Below are positions 26,719-37,202 of a DNA stretch of 41,657 bases, piece after piece. The position numbers and the translations under genes were made by a program. The DNA is from Paulinella micropora (lineage: Eukaryota; Cercozoa; Imbricatea; Euglyphida), in the NCBI GenBank assembly GCA_009731375.1, contig BJOX01000033.1, forward strand, positions 473,770 to 515,426, written 5' to 3'. The notes beneath the pieces are model-generated. The model saw only the letters and a program-made list of their open reading frames with translations, ran no database searches and was not told where the DNA came from. The stretch's first letter is position 1, and the number at the start of each line of letters is the position of its first letter.

Positions 26719-26775
26719 CTCGGCGGTCACTCCCCCTCCTGTGTGCAAGAGCTCCACGAAAACGAAGGCTTCGTC
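26719..26775 (-). CDS. HK-like gene, G1-box exon (Asp replaced by His)
   Basis: Acceptor ttggcag and donor gtgaac frame [19 protein letters not shown], phase 0 to 0. It aligns with the G1 box, [VF]-x-V-x-D-T-G-x-G-[IV]-x-x-E. The nucleotide-binding Asp is His while T-G-x-G-V is kept. Two further partial copies of the acceptor and exon start lie at 26907-26993. Confidence 0.78.
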
Positions 26776-26906
26776 CTGCCAACACCAACACAACAGCTAG
26801 CTTGATGCTCCCACGAAAAGGACAAAAAAAGGCCAAAAAAACAAGGAATTTTGGCATTCAGGACACTCCCCTAACGCAAATATTTGCGTGAATTCCAAAA
26901 AAATTA

Positions 26907-26993
26907 GGCTTTGTCTTGCCAACACGAACACACAGCTAGCTTGATGCTCCGACGAAAAGGAAGGCTTCGTCCTGCCAACACGAACAAAATAGG
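26907..26993 (-). repeat. Partial copies of the G1-box exon acceptor
   Basis: Two further copies of the ttggcag acceptor and exon start (GACGAAGCCTTC and a variant) follow the true exon upstream. They read DEAFLFV and then a stop, so they are non-functional duplicates. Confidence 0.7.
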
Positions 26994-27000
26994 CAGCTTG

Positions 27001-27280
27001 ATGGAACGACGATGATGACGACGATGATGAACAGAATATAACGATGATGATGGTGATGGTGATTGTGATGATGATGATGATGATGATGCGGCTGCTGCTG
27101 CTGATGATGATGATGACGACGACGATGATGCTGCTGATGCTGCTGCTGCTGATGATGATGATGATGACGACGACGATGATGCTGCTGATGCTGCTGCTGC
27201 TGCTGCTGATGATGATGACGATGATGCTGCTGATGCTGCTGATGTTGATGGATCATGTTAATGATCATGATGACAATGAT
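27001..27280. repeat. GAT, CTG and GAC trinucleotide array
   Basis: Intronic. Confidence 0.85.
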
Positions 27281-27286
27281 AATCAC

Positions 27287-27361
27287 CGGGTTGGGTGGCA
27301 CCACGTGGGGAAATCGTGGCGGCAGGTGGCGGAGCAGCGAAGAAGGGGTGATGGGGGCCAC
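27287..27361 (-). CDS. HK-like gene, HATPase variable-loop exon
   Basis: Acceptor tggacag and donor gtgatt frame 25 codons, [18 protein letters not shown] then HVVPPNP, phase 0 to 0. It lies where HATPase_c domains have a variable loop between the N and G1 boxes. There is no family motif in it; the call rests on splice sites, open frame and position. Confidence 0.6.
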
Positions 27362-27589
27362 CTGTCCATCCATCCATCCATCCATCCATCCATACATACA
27401 TCCATCCATCCGTCCGTCCGTCCGTCCGTGCGTCCGTCCGTCCACCCACCCACCCACCCAACCAACCAAGCCAACCAAGCCAACCAAGCCAACCAAGCCA
27501 ACCAAGCCAACCAAGCCAACCCCAAGCCAACTCCAAGCCAACTCCAAGCCAACTCCAAGCCAACCAAGCCAACCAACCAACCAACCAAC

Positions 27590-27621
<32 letters not shown>

Positions 27622-27735
27622 GAATCAATCAATCAATGAATCAATCAATCAATCAATCAATCAACCAACAAAGCAAGCAACCAAGCAACCAAGCAACCAA
27701 GCAACCAAGCAACCAAGCAACCAAGCAAGCATTGA
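27362..27735. repeat. CATC, CGTC, CCAAG and CAAT array
   Basis: Intron between the N-box exon and the loop exon; includes the 10-mer ccaagccaac. Confidence 0.9.
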
Positions 27736-27743
27736 CTCGATAC

Positions 27744-27857
27744 CGCGCCGTGTGGTAGGCGTCGCAGCACCTCCTCAGCGGACACCACGGCTACTTTGGA
27801 AGACAGCTCGCCGGAACTTGAGGTCTCCAGCAAGACGTGGACCAAGTCCAGGTAGAC
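27744..27857 (-). CDS. HK-like gene, N-box exon (degenerate)
   Basis: Acceptor ggcctag and donor gtatcg frame 38 codons beginning VYLDLVHVLLETSSSGEL and ending EEVLRRLPHGA, phase 0 to 0. It aligns with the N-box Q-V-L-x-N-L-x-x-N-A-x-K-F-T-x-x-G-x-[VL]. The first Asn is Asp and the second, Mg-binding Asn is Val, so ATP binding is doubtful. Confidence 0.78.
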
Positions 27858-27889
27858 CTAGGCCACAAAGATACAAGAGGGGTGTTAGG

Positions 27890-28098
27890 ATATGACGAGG
27901 ATGAAGAAGTAGAGTAAGGACGATGGTGATGGTGATGGTGATGGTGATGACGACGACGACGACGACGACGATGAGGATGACGATGAGGATGATGATGACG
28001 ATGATGATGATGATGATGATGACGACGACGACGACGACGACGATGATGATGATGATGATGATGATGATGCTGATGATGAGGATGACGACGATGATGAC

Positions 28099-28168
<70 letters not shown>

Positions 28169-28277
28169 GTGATGATATGATGATGATGATGACGACGACG
28201 ACGATGATGATGATGATGATGATGATGATAATGATGATGATGATGATGATGATGACGACGACGACGACGATGATGAC

Positions 28278-28309
<32 letters not shown>

Positions 28310-28406
28310 CGACGACGACGATGACGATGATGATGATGATGATGATGACGATGATGACGACGACGACGACGATGACGACGATGACGATGAAGATGATGAT
28401 GATGAC

Positions 28407-28438
<32 letters not shown>
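27890..28438. repeat. GAT/GAC trinucleotide array
   Basis: 550 bp of GATGAC-type repeat in the intron after the first HATPase exon. Confidence 0.92.
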
Positions 28439-28531
28439 CATTTTCGCACTCATTTCCTTTCTAAATCTTGCCGTGTTAATCCTTCGGGGTGTGTGTGTGG
28501 GGGGGGGGGGGGGGGGGGGAGAGGGCAAAGA

Positions 28532-29012
28532 NNNNNNNNNNNNNNNNNNNNNNNNNNNNNNNNNNNNNNNNNNNNNNNNNNNNNNNNNNNNNNNNNNNNN
28601 NNNNNNNNNNNNNNNNNNNNNNNNNNNNNNNNNNNNNNNNNNNNNNNNNNNNNNNNNNNNNNNNNNNNNNNNNNNNNNNNNNNNNNNNNNNNNNNNNNNN
28701 NNNNNNNNNNNNNNNNNNNNNNNNNNNNNNNNNNNNNNNNNNNNNNNNNNNNNNNNNNNNNNNNNNNNNNNNNNNNNNNNNNNNNNNNNNNNNNNNNNNN
28801 NNNNNNNNNNNNNNNNNNNNNNNNNNNNNNNNNNNNNNNNNNNNNNNNNNNNNNNNNNNNNNNNNNNNNNNNNNNNNNNNNNNNNNNNNNNNNNNNNNNN
28901 NNNNNNNNNNNNNNNNNNNNNNNNNNNNNNNNNNNNNNNNNNNNNNNNNNNNNNNNNNNNNNNNNNNNNNNNNNNNNNNNNNNNNNNNNNNNNNNNNNNN
29001 NNNNNNNNNNNN
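28532..29012. other. Assembly gap after a 21-base G run
   Basis: 481 N. The G homopolymer lies at 28499-28519. Confidence 0.95.
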
Positions 29013-29268
29013 AGGGCGGATTGGAGTTCTTCTTCAATGTCTTTCCATACGCTTGGTGTTGATGGCAAAATCAGGTGCTTTCTTCTTTCGATTGGTTCTT
29101 TCGGGGCACTTCTTGGACGAAATGAGAGTATGTCTCGGCGTCAACACTGTGGGTGGAATCCGGGTTGACAATGCCGGGTTGTGACTTATAGTCCGGATGG
29201 ACGTGCACTTTTGGACTCTTCTTTTCGAGGAGGCTCGAAGGATCTTCGTAAGGGTGGACATGAGCAAA
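29013..29268 (-). mobile_element. Fragment of the retrotransposon's 5' region
   Basis: It matches 34737-35006 with scattered differences. The right end is truncated into GATA at 29269; the left end is lost in the N gap. It may be another internally deleted copy. Confidence 0.75.

Positions 29269-29355
<87 letters not shown>
29269..29355. repeat. GATA array between two retroelement pieces
   Basis: Separates the 5' truncation of one element from the 3' end of an F2 copy. Confidence 0.92.
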
Positions 29356-29358
<3 letters not shown>

Positions 29359-29748
29359 GAGATATCGACTTATGTCAGAAAAAAGGAGCTTCTGATTTCG
29401 TCAACCAAGGAAGTCTGTGGGTAAAGTATTAAAGCTAAGCCGTGATGTTTGCACGGAAGGGACTGCAGGCGATACCAAAATCTCCCTAGTACCAGGCGGG
29501 GCCAGGGCTCGTTCCATAAGCGCCCCTTGCAGAACGAGCTCCCACCTCCATTACAGAGGACCCAGAAAGCAGATGGAGTTTCGAGACTGTTCGACAGTCT
29601 AGTATAAACCGACAGAGCACTGTGGGTTTTATTCCGGGCTCAACAAGCGAGAAAGGGCACCCTGAGGGAACAGGATTGTGCTTCCCGTCGCTATTTCGGC
29701 ATGTGACTTATAGGCGTATGGCTAGGCACACATAAGGCACCCCACCAC
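29356..29748 (-). mobile_element. Second dispersed family (F2), copy 1
   Basis: One end is fixed at gatgagatatcg next to GATA; the other end is variable, here truncated at caccccaccac and continuing into GATA. It matches 8334-8766. No ORF is recognised. The fixed-3'/variable-5' pattern is typical of a LINE or SINE 3' part. Confidence 0.7.
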
Positions 29749-29815
<67 letters not shown>

Positions 29816-29847
29816 ATAGACAGATAGACAGATGAGAGTTGTGCTAC

Positions 29848-29942
29848 CTTTCTGAAGCTGGTGGTGTCGAGTCGTGGCGGGGGCGCCGTAGCGGGAATGT
29901 CCAGGGCGAGGTGTACACCACCGCAATGCACACGCGGCATGC
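29848..29942 (-). CDS. HK-like gene, first HATPase_c exon
   Basis: Acceptor tgcgcag and donor gtagca frame 31 codons, MPRVHCGGVHLALDIPATAP then PPRLDTTSFRK, 2 bases in and phase 0 out. It matches the start of HATPase_c, K-G-V-x-L-x-L-D-I-P ... D-x-x-R-[LF]-[RK]-Q. Several imperfect upstream copies of its 5' part lie at 30.17-30.84 kb. Confidence 0.78.
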
Positions 29943-30171
29943 CTGCGCATAGGTAGGTAGGTAGGTAGGTAGGTAGGTAGGTAGGTAGGTAGGTAGGTAG
30001 GTAGGTAGGTAGGTAGGTTAGGTACGTAGGGTACGTCGGTAGGCTAGGTAGGGTAGGTAGGAAGGTAGGGTAGATAGGTAGGTAGGTAGGTAGGTAGGTA
30101 GGTAGGTAGGTCGCATAGATATAGAATTGATAGATGGGTAGATGGATAGTTCGGTAGGAGGTAAGTAAAAA

Positions 30172-30219
30172 TAATGTTGCACACGCCAGCACCATGCACG
30201 CGCTATCTATCTATCTATC

Positions 30220-30282
<63 letters not shown>

Positions 30283-30319
30283 CCTACCTACCTACCTACC
30301 TACCTACCTACCTACCTAC

Positions 30320-30362
<43 letters not shown>

Positions 30363-30836
30363 CATGCACGCGCGGTATGCCAGCCAATATCGATAGGTAG
30401 GTAGATGGATAGGTATATAGATGGATAGGTAGCTAGGTGATAGGTAGATTGGAGATCCAAAATAAGTCCCACGCCACCGCCATGCACACGAGGCATGCCT
30501 GTCAATATAGGTAGGTAGGTAGATGGGTAGGTAGATAGATGGATAGGTAGGTAGGTAGGTAGGTAGGTAGGTAGGTAGGTAGGAAGATAGGTAGGGTACG
30601 TAGGGTACGTAGGTAGGCTAGGTAGGGTAGGTAGGAAGGTAGGGTAGGTAGGTAGGTAGGTAGGTAGGTAGGTAGCAGGGACGTCCAATCTGAGTTATAC
30701 GCCATCACCATGCACACGCGGCGTGCCTGGCAATAGAGGTAGGAAGGTAGATGAGTAGATAGGTAAGTCGGTGGGTAGGTAGATTGGATGTCCAATTTGA
30801 GTGTCACGCCACCACCACCATGCACACGCGGCACGG
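30172..30836 (-). repeat. Tandem partial copies of the first HATPase_c exon
   Basis: Near 30782-30836, 30675-30726, 30448-30498, 30363-30390 and 30172-30203 the minus strand repeats G-C-x-x-[CG]-C-C-G-C-G-T-G-T-G-C-A-T-G-G, giving PRVHGGGV or similar, several followed by LDIQST or LDVPAT. Several keep a CAG acceptor. Units are separated by GGTA/GATA tracts. The complete exon is 29848-29942. Confidence 0.75.
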
Positions 30837-30984
30837 CTGACGATCTAGATACATATTATGCACGGCTGACGATCTAGATACATATTATGATAGATAGGTA
30901 GATAGCTGGATGGAATTGGTTGGAAGGTAGATAGGTAGGTAGATGCGTAGGTGAGTAGATGCACAGATAGACAGCAGGATAGAC

Positions 30985-31024
30985 CGGTGTGTAAAGCGTT
31001 CATGAAGGTTGCGAAATGCACAGA
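30985..31024 (-). pseudogene. Dead copy of the DHp-to-HATPase exon
   Basis: It has the same 40-nt length and gtctat donor as 36056-36095, with peptide SVHFATFMNALHT. The acceptor AG is replaced by AT (ctccat), so normal splicing is unlikely. Confidence 0.65.
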
Positions 31025-31046
31025 ATGGAGAAACAGCGCAGGCGGA

Positions 31047-31047
31047 C

Positions 31048-31115
<68 letters not shown>

Positions 31116-31187
31116 TTAGATATATAGATAGATAGATAGATAGATTTAGATAGATAGTTAGATAGATAGTTAGATAGATAGATAGAT

Positions 31188-31239
<52 letters not shown>

Positions 31240-31282
31240 TTAGATAGATGGATAGATTTAGATAGATGGATAGATAGATTTG

Positions 31283-31336
<54 letters not shown>

Positions 31337-31339
31337 TGA
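31047..31339. repeat. GATA array at the retrotransposon 3' junction
   Basis: Includes gattta interruptions and a GACA block directly next to the element. Confidence 0.92.
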
Positions 31340-31649
31340 GATGTCGCAAAGGAATGTAGTCCTTGCAAAGGAACGCAGTTTCACATCAAACAATAATTTG
31401 TGTACTGTGCATGTGTCCGGGATGGGAATCACGGGTAGACTGTGTTCTGGAAAAAGAAGAGGAGGAAGGACGTTGAAGAAAAAGGCAATCTAGGAATGGA
31501 GAGTGGGAGGATAAGGAAGAAGAGAAAGAAAAGGAAGCCGTTAGTCCAAGTGTTTTGAGCACCGTAAGCTTGCGCAAGCTACAATGATGACATTGTATGA
31601 GGCCTAAACCCCCGCAGGGACCTAGCCCGGGCTATGCAACACTGGACGG

Positions 31650-34562
31650 CTATGATGGAATGCAGTCACCAATACGGACTAGAGGAAGATTAGTCCAATT
31701 TTTGACTGCACAGGAGCGATAAATCGCAAAAGAGCAACGAGCTACGCAGGAGGATAGCTTGAAGCAAAGGGATTTGGATTGGGGATGGGAAAAACCCAAG
31801 GCGCGGAAACATCGATGAACAGAGAACGATACCATGCCGCGAGCCCCGCATTCGATTGGTCGAAGGTGGCAGGTCCATCCGTTGTCCTCGATTTGAGATT
31901 TGAGCTTGTTGTATCGGTTGGTCTTGTAGGCTCGTGCGTCAAGGATGTTTTCCTCGACCGGGCACGTTAGCTCGATCAGAATACATATCTTGGTAGACAG
32001 TGACCAGACAACGATATCGGGGCGGAGGTCAGTGACACAAATGTGGACAGGAAAGGCTTGCTCAGAACCGGTGTATTGGGTTTGGAGTTGCCAATCGTTT
32101 GCAGTGTCAAGCAGGGATGGTCGATGAAATGACTGTCTCTTAGGCTTCTGCTCGCCCTCTTTCACAAACATAGACTTTGATTCATTTTGGTCTATAGGGG
32201 AGCGTTTGTTATGGCTCTCGATGTGTTTTTGAAGGGGAGCTTCAATAGTGCAGAGCACAGAGTCATGACGCCAGGTATAGCGGCCTTGTTTGAGGGCAAC
32301 ATGGCAACCGGAGAGGATGTGGCATAGATGTGCTTGACCAGAACAGAGGGCACACTTGTTGTTGGGAATGATTCCCCACAGACGTCTAAGGTCGGGGGTA
32401 ATAACCGAGTTTGTGCTTGCGTTGATGACCCAAGAGATTAAACGGGGATTACGGGTTCCGATGAGGCGAGCCCAGGAGAGGTCGAAGGGGCATGCGTCTT
32501 CAAAACGAAGGAAGCACCCTTGCATGGCTTTGTCCATGTCATGCACTGTGGTTGTCTCAAGTATTGTCTCAGCAGCTAATTCTAAAACCCTGTCTTTGCG
32601 GTCTGTGATGGAATGTTCTTTTGGGTAGCGACCATGGCCAAGTCCGAGATGATCGGATTGGCCTCGATGTTTGAATTCAAAATCAACTTGTGCCTCAAGC
32701 TTTTCGAGCACAGGCTCTGGTTTCCAGATAGTTCGAAATGTTTCGTGTTTCGTCAGGTTCATCGCATAAATGGACGAGAGGTGTTTATCTGGGCAGTACT
32801 TCAGCATTTGAGCACGGTTGATTTGAAGTCGCTGGTAAAAAGAGACGATGGATTGGAGCTGTAGACCGAATTTCGAGCGTGGGCGGTAAAGGCAAGAGAC
32901 CAGAGCTCTTTTGTAGATATTGGCCCATTTTTTGAGGAAGCGGGTCGCAATTTTCTCAAGGGTTTTGGCGAAAGATAAGCAGAGGTCATAAATGAGAAAT
33001 GGCCAGGCAAGTGACTGGACAGCGTAGTGCTGGTATAGCCAAAGTTTAATAAAGCCATTGATCGAGCAGCTATCGATGGCTTGCATAGAAAGAATGAACT
33101 TCTTTTGGATTGCTGCACGTTGTTCGTTTTCGCTGAGGTCATGGTAGACAATCCATCCGAGGTCTTTGAAAGGCTTGTCAGCGATGAAGTCAATCGGTTT
33201 GCCAGTAATAGTAAGGGCGGGGTCGAAGGGTGGGAACGAGATCGGCAATAATCGTTTGAGACCCTTATAGTCGTCGGCTTTAGTCCAGTATTTGAAAGCA
33301 AGGCTTTTGCATTTGGGCGGTTTCGCGGCCATTGTTCTGGACCATGACAGAAATTTGTCAATCATGTTGATGGACGATTGACAGTGTTTTGGGGATCGGC
33401 AGTGTAGTTTGAGGTCGTCAGCATAAGCAGCTTCGTGCACGATGACTTCATCCGTTGAGGTCTTATGCTTGAAATGATAACCGTTGTTTTTGGTCAAGGA
33501 TGATAGGAGGTCAAGGAGTAGGTTGAAAACTATGTTGAAAAGGAGAGGAGAAATGCAGCATCCTTGAAAAACGCCAACAGCAAAAACAAAGGGTTCTGAT
33601 GACCAATCTTTCCCTTCGATTGTGGCTACTAAGAGTTCGTAGTATAAAAAGATTATGCGAGCAAACATAGGGGGCACGTGGTACCACCAGAGAGCGAACT
33701 GGATCAAGTTGTGGTTTACGCTTCCAAAAGCGTTTTGTAGGTCAATCCATGCTATGACCAGTTGGCGATAGTGATCTTTTGCATTTCTGATGGTAGCTTT
33801 TGTAGTAGCAATGTGCTCGGGGCATCCTGCAACGTTACGGAGGAAACCTTTTTGTTTTGCTCTGTCAAAGTACTTGTTATCTAGCAAAAAACTCTCTAGG
33901 CGTTTTGACCACAAAGAGAAAAATACCTTACCCGAGCAGCTTGTCAGAGCAATCGGACGATAGTTTGAGGCCTGAAGTGGATCGCCGTCCTTATGAAGGA
34001 GGGAGATAGCAGCTTGGGCCCAGCTATTAGCTACATCCGTTGTCCAACACTTGACAATGAGTTTGTGTAAGAAAAGTAAAGCGGTGGGAAGTCTCTTGTA
34101 AACAAGGTAGCTAATACCATCTCTGCCAGGGGCTGCACCATTACGCTTGGCAAACACAGATCTTTTGGTTTCCAAGAAGGACGGTGGCTTGAGGTCAAAG
34201 GGGACAGTTGGTAGAGGTGGGCGATTCATTTCAGGTAAGGGCACGTAGGTTTGTTCACGATTAGCGTCTTTGTATAGGTTGGGAAAGTAGGAGTCACAGT
34301 TTTCTTTGGATAGGGAGGAAGTGGTTTGGGTTGAGGGGGGATGAAACAGATTTTTGGCAAACTTATGAGGGTCAGTTCGGAAGCGTGTATTTGCTTGTCG
34401 TTGAGCGGAGCTTAAAGTTGCTTCCTTGAGACGACGGCGGAGGCGGTTACCGGTCTTCAATAATACTCGCCAAGTGTTTTGCAGGCTTTTTGCAACAGCA
34501 GCTGGAATTGAACCTGCCCTTTTGAGATCTCGCAGATGTCTCTTTTGGATCAGTTTTTGTTG
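31650..34562 (-). CDS. Reverse transcriptase / restriction-like endonuclease ORF
   Basis: An open frame of about 970 codons. Numbering from the TTG at 34460, RT motif A is WIDLQNAF (Asp 240), motif B GVFQGCCISPLL (about 296), and the catalytic YADD is at 346-349. A CX2CX7HX4C motif at 703-719 and RPD (813-815) followed 14 residues later by Glu 830, with ELTCP and a later K/Y pattern, are the R2-type zinc motif and PD-(D/E)XK endonuclease. There is no APE domain. The same frame is open further upstream to 35114, interrupted only by TGA at 34565-34563. That part (about 184 codons, no ATG) shows no clear zinc finger. It would perform target-primed reverse transcription at a nicked site. Confidence 0.9.
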   Translation of the reverse strand, partial: QQKLIQKRHLRDLKRAGSIPAAVAKSLQNTWRVLLKTGNRLRRRLKEATLSSAQRQANTRFRTDPHKFAKNLFHPPSTQTTSSLSKENCDSYFPNLYKDANREQTYVPLPEMNRPPLPTVPFDLKPPSFLETKRSVFAKRNGAAPGRDGISYLVYKRLPTALLFLHKLIVKCWTTDVANSWAQAAISLLHKDGDPLQASNYRPIALTSCSGKVFFSLWSKRLESFLLDNKYFDRAKQKGFLRNVAGCPEHIATTKATIRNAKDHYRQLVIAWIDLQNAFGSVNHNLIQFALWWYHVPPMFARIIFLYYELLVATIEGKDWSSEPFVFAVGVFQGCCISPLLFNIVFNLLLDLLSSLTKNNGYHFKHKTSTDEVIVHEAAYADDLKLHCRSPKHCQSSINMIDKFLSWSRTMAAKPPKCKSLAFKYWTKADDYKGLKRLLPISFPPFDPALTITGKPIDFIADKPFKDLGWIVYHDLSENEQRAAIQKKFILSMQAIDSCSINGFIKLWLYQHYAVQSLAWPFLIYDLCLSFAKTLEKIATRFLKKWANIYKRALVSCLYRPRSKFGLQLQSIVSFYQRLQINRAQMLKYCPDKHLSSIYAMNLTKHETFRTIWKPEPVLEKLEAQVDFEFKHRGQSDHLGLGHGRYPKEHSITDRKDRVLELAAETILETTTVHDMDKAMQGCFLRFEDACPFDLSWARLIGTRNPRLISWVINASTNSVITPDLRRLWGIIPNNKCALCSGQAHLCHILSGCHVALKQGRYTWRHDSVLCTIEAPLQKHIESHNKRSPIDQNESKSMFVKEGEQKPKRQSFHRPSLLDTANDWQLQTQYTGSEQAFPVHICVTDLRPDIVVWSLSTKICILIELTCPVEENILDARAYKTNRYNKLKSQIEDNGWTCHLRPIECGARGMVSFSVHRCFRALGFSHPQSKSLCFKLSSCVARCSFAIYRSCAVKNWTNLPLVRIGDCIPS

Positions 34563-35114
34563 TCAGTTCTGCGTGAGTTCTGTTTGGAGCCGGATTACGT
34601 GGCGGTTTTTTCGCTCATGAGTTTGTTCTTGTGTTTTTGTTACCCGTTGTGATATGAAGTCGTAGAGATATCTTTCAAATTTCGCTACTGCTTCGTCACA
34701 TGACAGGCATTTGATGAGAGAGGAGGGGAGGATGAGAGGGAGTGCGGATTGGAGTTCTTCTTCAATGCCTTTCCATTCGCTTGGTGTTGATGGCAATACC
34801 AGGCGTTTTCTTCTTTCGGTTGGTTCTTTCGGGGCACTTCTTGTCCGATGGACGAAATGGGAGTATGTCTCGGCGTCAACACAGTGGGTGGAATCCAGGT
34901 TGATAATGCCGGGTTGCGACTTGTAGTCCGGATGGACGTGCGCTTTTGGGCTCTTCTTTTCGAGGAGGCCCGAAAGGTCTTCGTAAGGGTGAACATGAGC
35001 AAAATCTTCTCCAGGGGGTTCAGGCGGTGCAGAGCACGCACTGGGAGGGTGACGGCGGCCACTCCGGAGGGAATAGCGGTGCGTCGGTAGGTTTTCGCAT
35101 GTAGTTTTTGTAAC
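34563..35114 (-). pseudogene. N-terminal part of the retrotransposon ORF, split off by TGA
   Basis: About 184 codons in the same frame as the RT ORF, between TAA at 35117-35115 and TGA at 34565-34563. It is rich in Pro, Ser and His near the start and charged later. No ATG is seen, so initiation may be non-AUG, as reported for R2, or the copy is damaged. The 14.1-kb and 29.0-kb fragments also match this region. Confidence 0.6.
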
Positions 35115-35229
35115 TTACGGCTTAACTTAGGGGAAGCAAGCCTCTTCGTTTAAGCCAGGGTTGTCAGCCCAAGAAGAAAAAGGAGAAAGGTTTGGTTGCC
35201 GCGCTTTATCGCCGCGACGGGGTCACATA

Positions 35230-35671
35230 TGGATGAGATGTCGCAAAGGAATGTAGTCCTTGCAAAGGAACGCAGTTTCACATCAAACAATAATTTGTGT
35301 ACTGTGCATGTGTCCGGGATGGGAATCACGGGTAGACTGTGTTCTGGAAAAAGAAGAGGAGGAAGGACGTTGAAGAAAAAGGCAATCTAGGAATGGAGAG
35401 TGGGAGGATAAGGAAGAAGAGAAAGAAAAGGAAGCCGTTAGTCCAAGTGTTTTGAGCACCGTAAGCTTGCGCAAGCTACAATGATGACATTGTATGAGGC
35501 CTAAACCCCCGCAGGGACCTAGCCCGGGCTATGCAACACTGGACGGCTATGATGGAATGCAGTCACCAATACGGACTAGAGGAAGATTAGTCCAATTTTT
35601 GACTGCACAGGAGCGATAAATCGCAAAAGAGCAACGAGCTACGCAGGAGGATAGCTTGAAGCAAAGGGATT
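35230..35671 (-). mobile_element. 5'-truncated copy of the retrotransposon
   Basis: It appears identical to 31341-31776 (3' UTR plus the end of the ORF). Its 5' truncation point runs directly into GATA repeat at 35672, and its 3' end touches the 5' end of the full-length copy. The sequence identity implies a recent insertion. Confidence 0.85.
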
Positions 35672-36054
<383 letters not shown>

Positions 36055-36055
36055 C

Positions 36056-36095
36056 CGTTGTGGAGTGCGTCTATGAAGCTTGGTAGATGGACAGA
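36056..36095 (-). CDS. HK-like gene, DHp-to-HATPase exon
   Basis: Acceptor aaacag and donor gtctat frame [13 protein letters not shown] plus one base of Gly, phase 0 in and 1 out. It matches the region between DHp and HATPase_c (f-d-L-x-x-[LV]-[IL]-[DE]). A copy at 30985-31024 has equal length and similar peptide (SVHFATFMNALHT) but no AG acceptor. The intron that follows holds the retrotransposon. Confidence 0.7.
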
Positions 36096-36131
36096 CTGTT
36101 TAGACAGCGCAGGGGCGCGCGCGCCGTTCAC

Positions 36132-36164
36132 ATGACACAGCTCTAGGAAGTTGTTGACGTTGGC
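36132..36164 (-). CDS. HK-like gene, 33-nt DHp exon, copy a
   Basis: Same peptide as copy b, with acceptor accctag and donor gtgaac. If spliced to the next exon it would leave an intron of only 36 nt (36096-36131), which is unusually short. It may be skipped, or used together with copy b. Confidence 0.5.
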
Positions 36165-36195
36165 CTAGGGTGGGCAGACGCGCAGAACAGATTAG

Positions 36196-36221
36196 AGGGG
36201 TTAGGGTTAGGGTTAGGGTTA
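36196..36221 (+). repeat. Interstitial TTAGGG telomere-type repeat
   Basis: About four TTAGGG units in a row, located between the two copies of the 33-nt exon. GGTTAGGG also occurs at about 36260, next to copy b. Confidence 0.85.
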
Positions 36222-36223
36222 AC

Positions 36224-36256
36224 ATGACACAGCTCTAGAAAGTTGTTGACGTTGGC
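36224..36256 (-). CDS. HK-like gene, 33-nt DHp exon, copy b
   Basis: Acceptor aacctag and donor gttaac frame [11 protein letters not shown], phase 0 to 0. It fits the end of DHp helix 2 (I-N-D-[IV]-L-D-[LF]-S-K). The intron after it begins with a run of CCCTAA telomere-type repeats. It differs from copy a (36132-36164) by one synonymous base (TTT/TTC). Using this copy gives a 128-nt intron to the next exon; using both would repeat 11 residues without a frame change. Confidence 0.6.
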
Positions 36257-36310
36257 CTAGGTTAGGGTAGACATGGGCAGAACAGATGAGACGGGGAAGA
36301 AATGGATGGG

Positions 36311-36620
<310 letters not shown>

Positions 36621-36675
36621 CATGCATCACAGGTGTAGGGTAAGCTGTTAAGACAGAGCTGCAGGGCAGTGCTCA

Positions 36676-36692
36676 CATCTATCTATCTATCC

Positions 36693-36728
<36 letters not shown>

Positions 36729-36752
36729 CTCTATCTATCTATACCTATCTAC

Positions 36753-36823
<71 letters not shown>

Positions 36824-36830
36824 CCTATCA

Positions 36831-36901
<71 letters not shown>

Positions 36902-36902
36902 G
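36676..36902. repeat. TATC array
   Basis: Opposite orientation to the GATA array at 36311; about 50 bp of unique sequence lies between them. Confidence 0.92.
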
Positions 36903-36977
36903 GCCTGGAGATGTAAGGTAAACGGATGGATGTGTAGGTAGGTAGGCAGGCTGGTTGGATATGCAGGTAGGGAAGCA

Positions 36978-37186
36978 GACATACATACATACATACATAC
37001 GTACATACATACATATATACATACAGACATACAGACATACAGACATACAGACATACATACATACATACATACATACATACATACATACGTACGTACGTAC
37101 GTACATACATACATACATACATACATACATACATACATACATACATACATACATACATACATACATACATACATACATACGTACAA
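36978..37186. repeat. CATA array
   Basis: Intronic. Confidence 0.92.
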
Positions 37187-37202
37187 ACTAGTAGATAGAT
37201 AC

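Larger units (their letters stand above)
31340..35229 (-). mobile_element. Nearly full-length R2-superclade non-LTR retrotransposon
   Basis: It carries one long ORF with RT, CCHC and a restriction-like endonuclease, and a 3' UTR of about 310 bp. The 3' end (minus sense CGACATCTCATC) runs into CTGTC and TATC repeats. The 5' end abuts, head to tail, the 3' end of another copy at 35230. The element lies in an intron of the HK-like gene in the same orientation. Length is about 3.9 kb. The upstream 5' part of the ORF is cut by one in-frame TGA. Confidence 0.88.

Noticed and set aside
28440-28490. RFRKEMSAKMS as an alternative H-box exon
   Set aside because: It lies after the first HATPase exon, has no acceptable donor phase, and a full H-box exists at 39.3 kb.
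36132-36256. FLELCH as the H-box with the catalytic His
   Set aside because: It lies after the DHp helix exon and aligns with the NDILDLSK end of helix 2. The true H-box position is in the exon at 39317.
36631-36658. Mini-exon with CAG acceptor and gtgatg donor (SVLTAYPTP)
   Set aside because: Its phase does not fit the exons on either side, which join directly without it.
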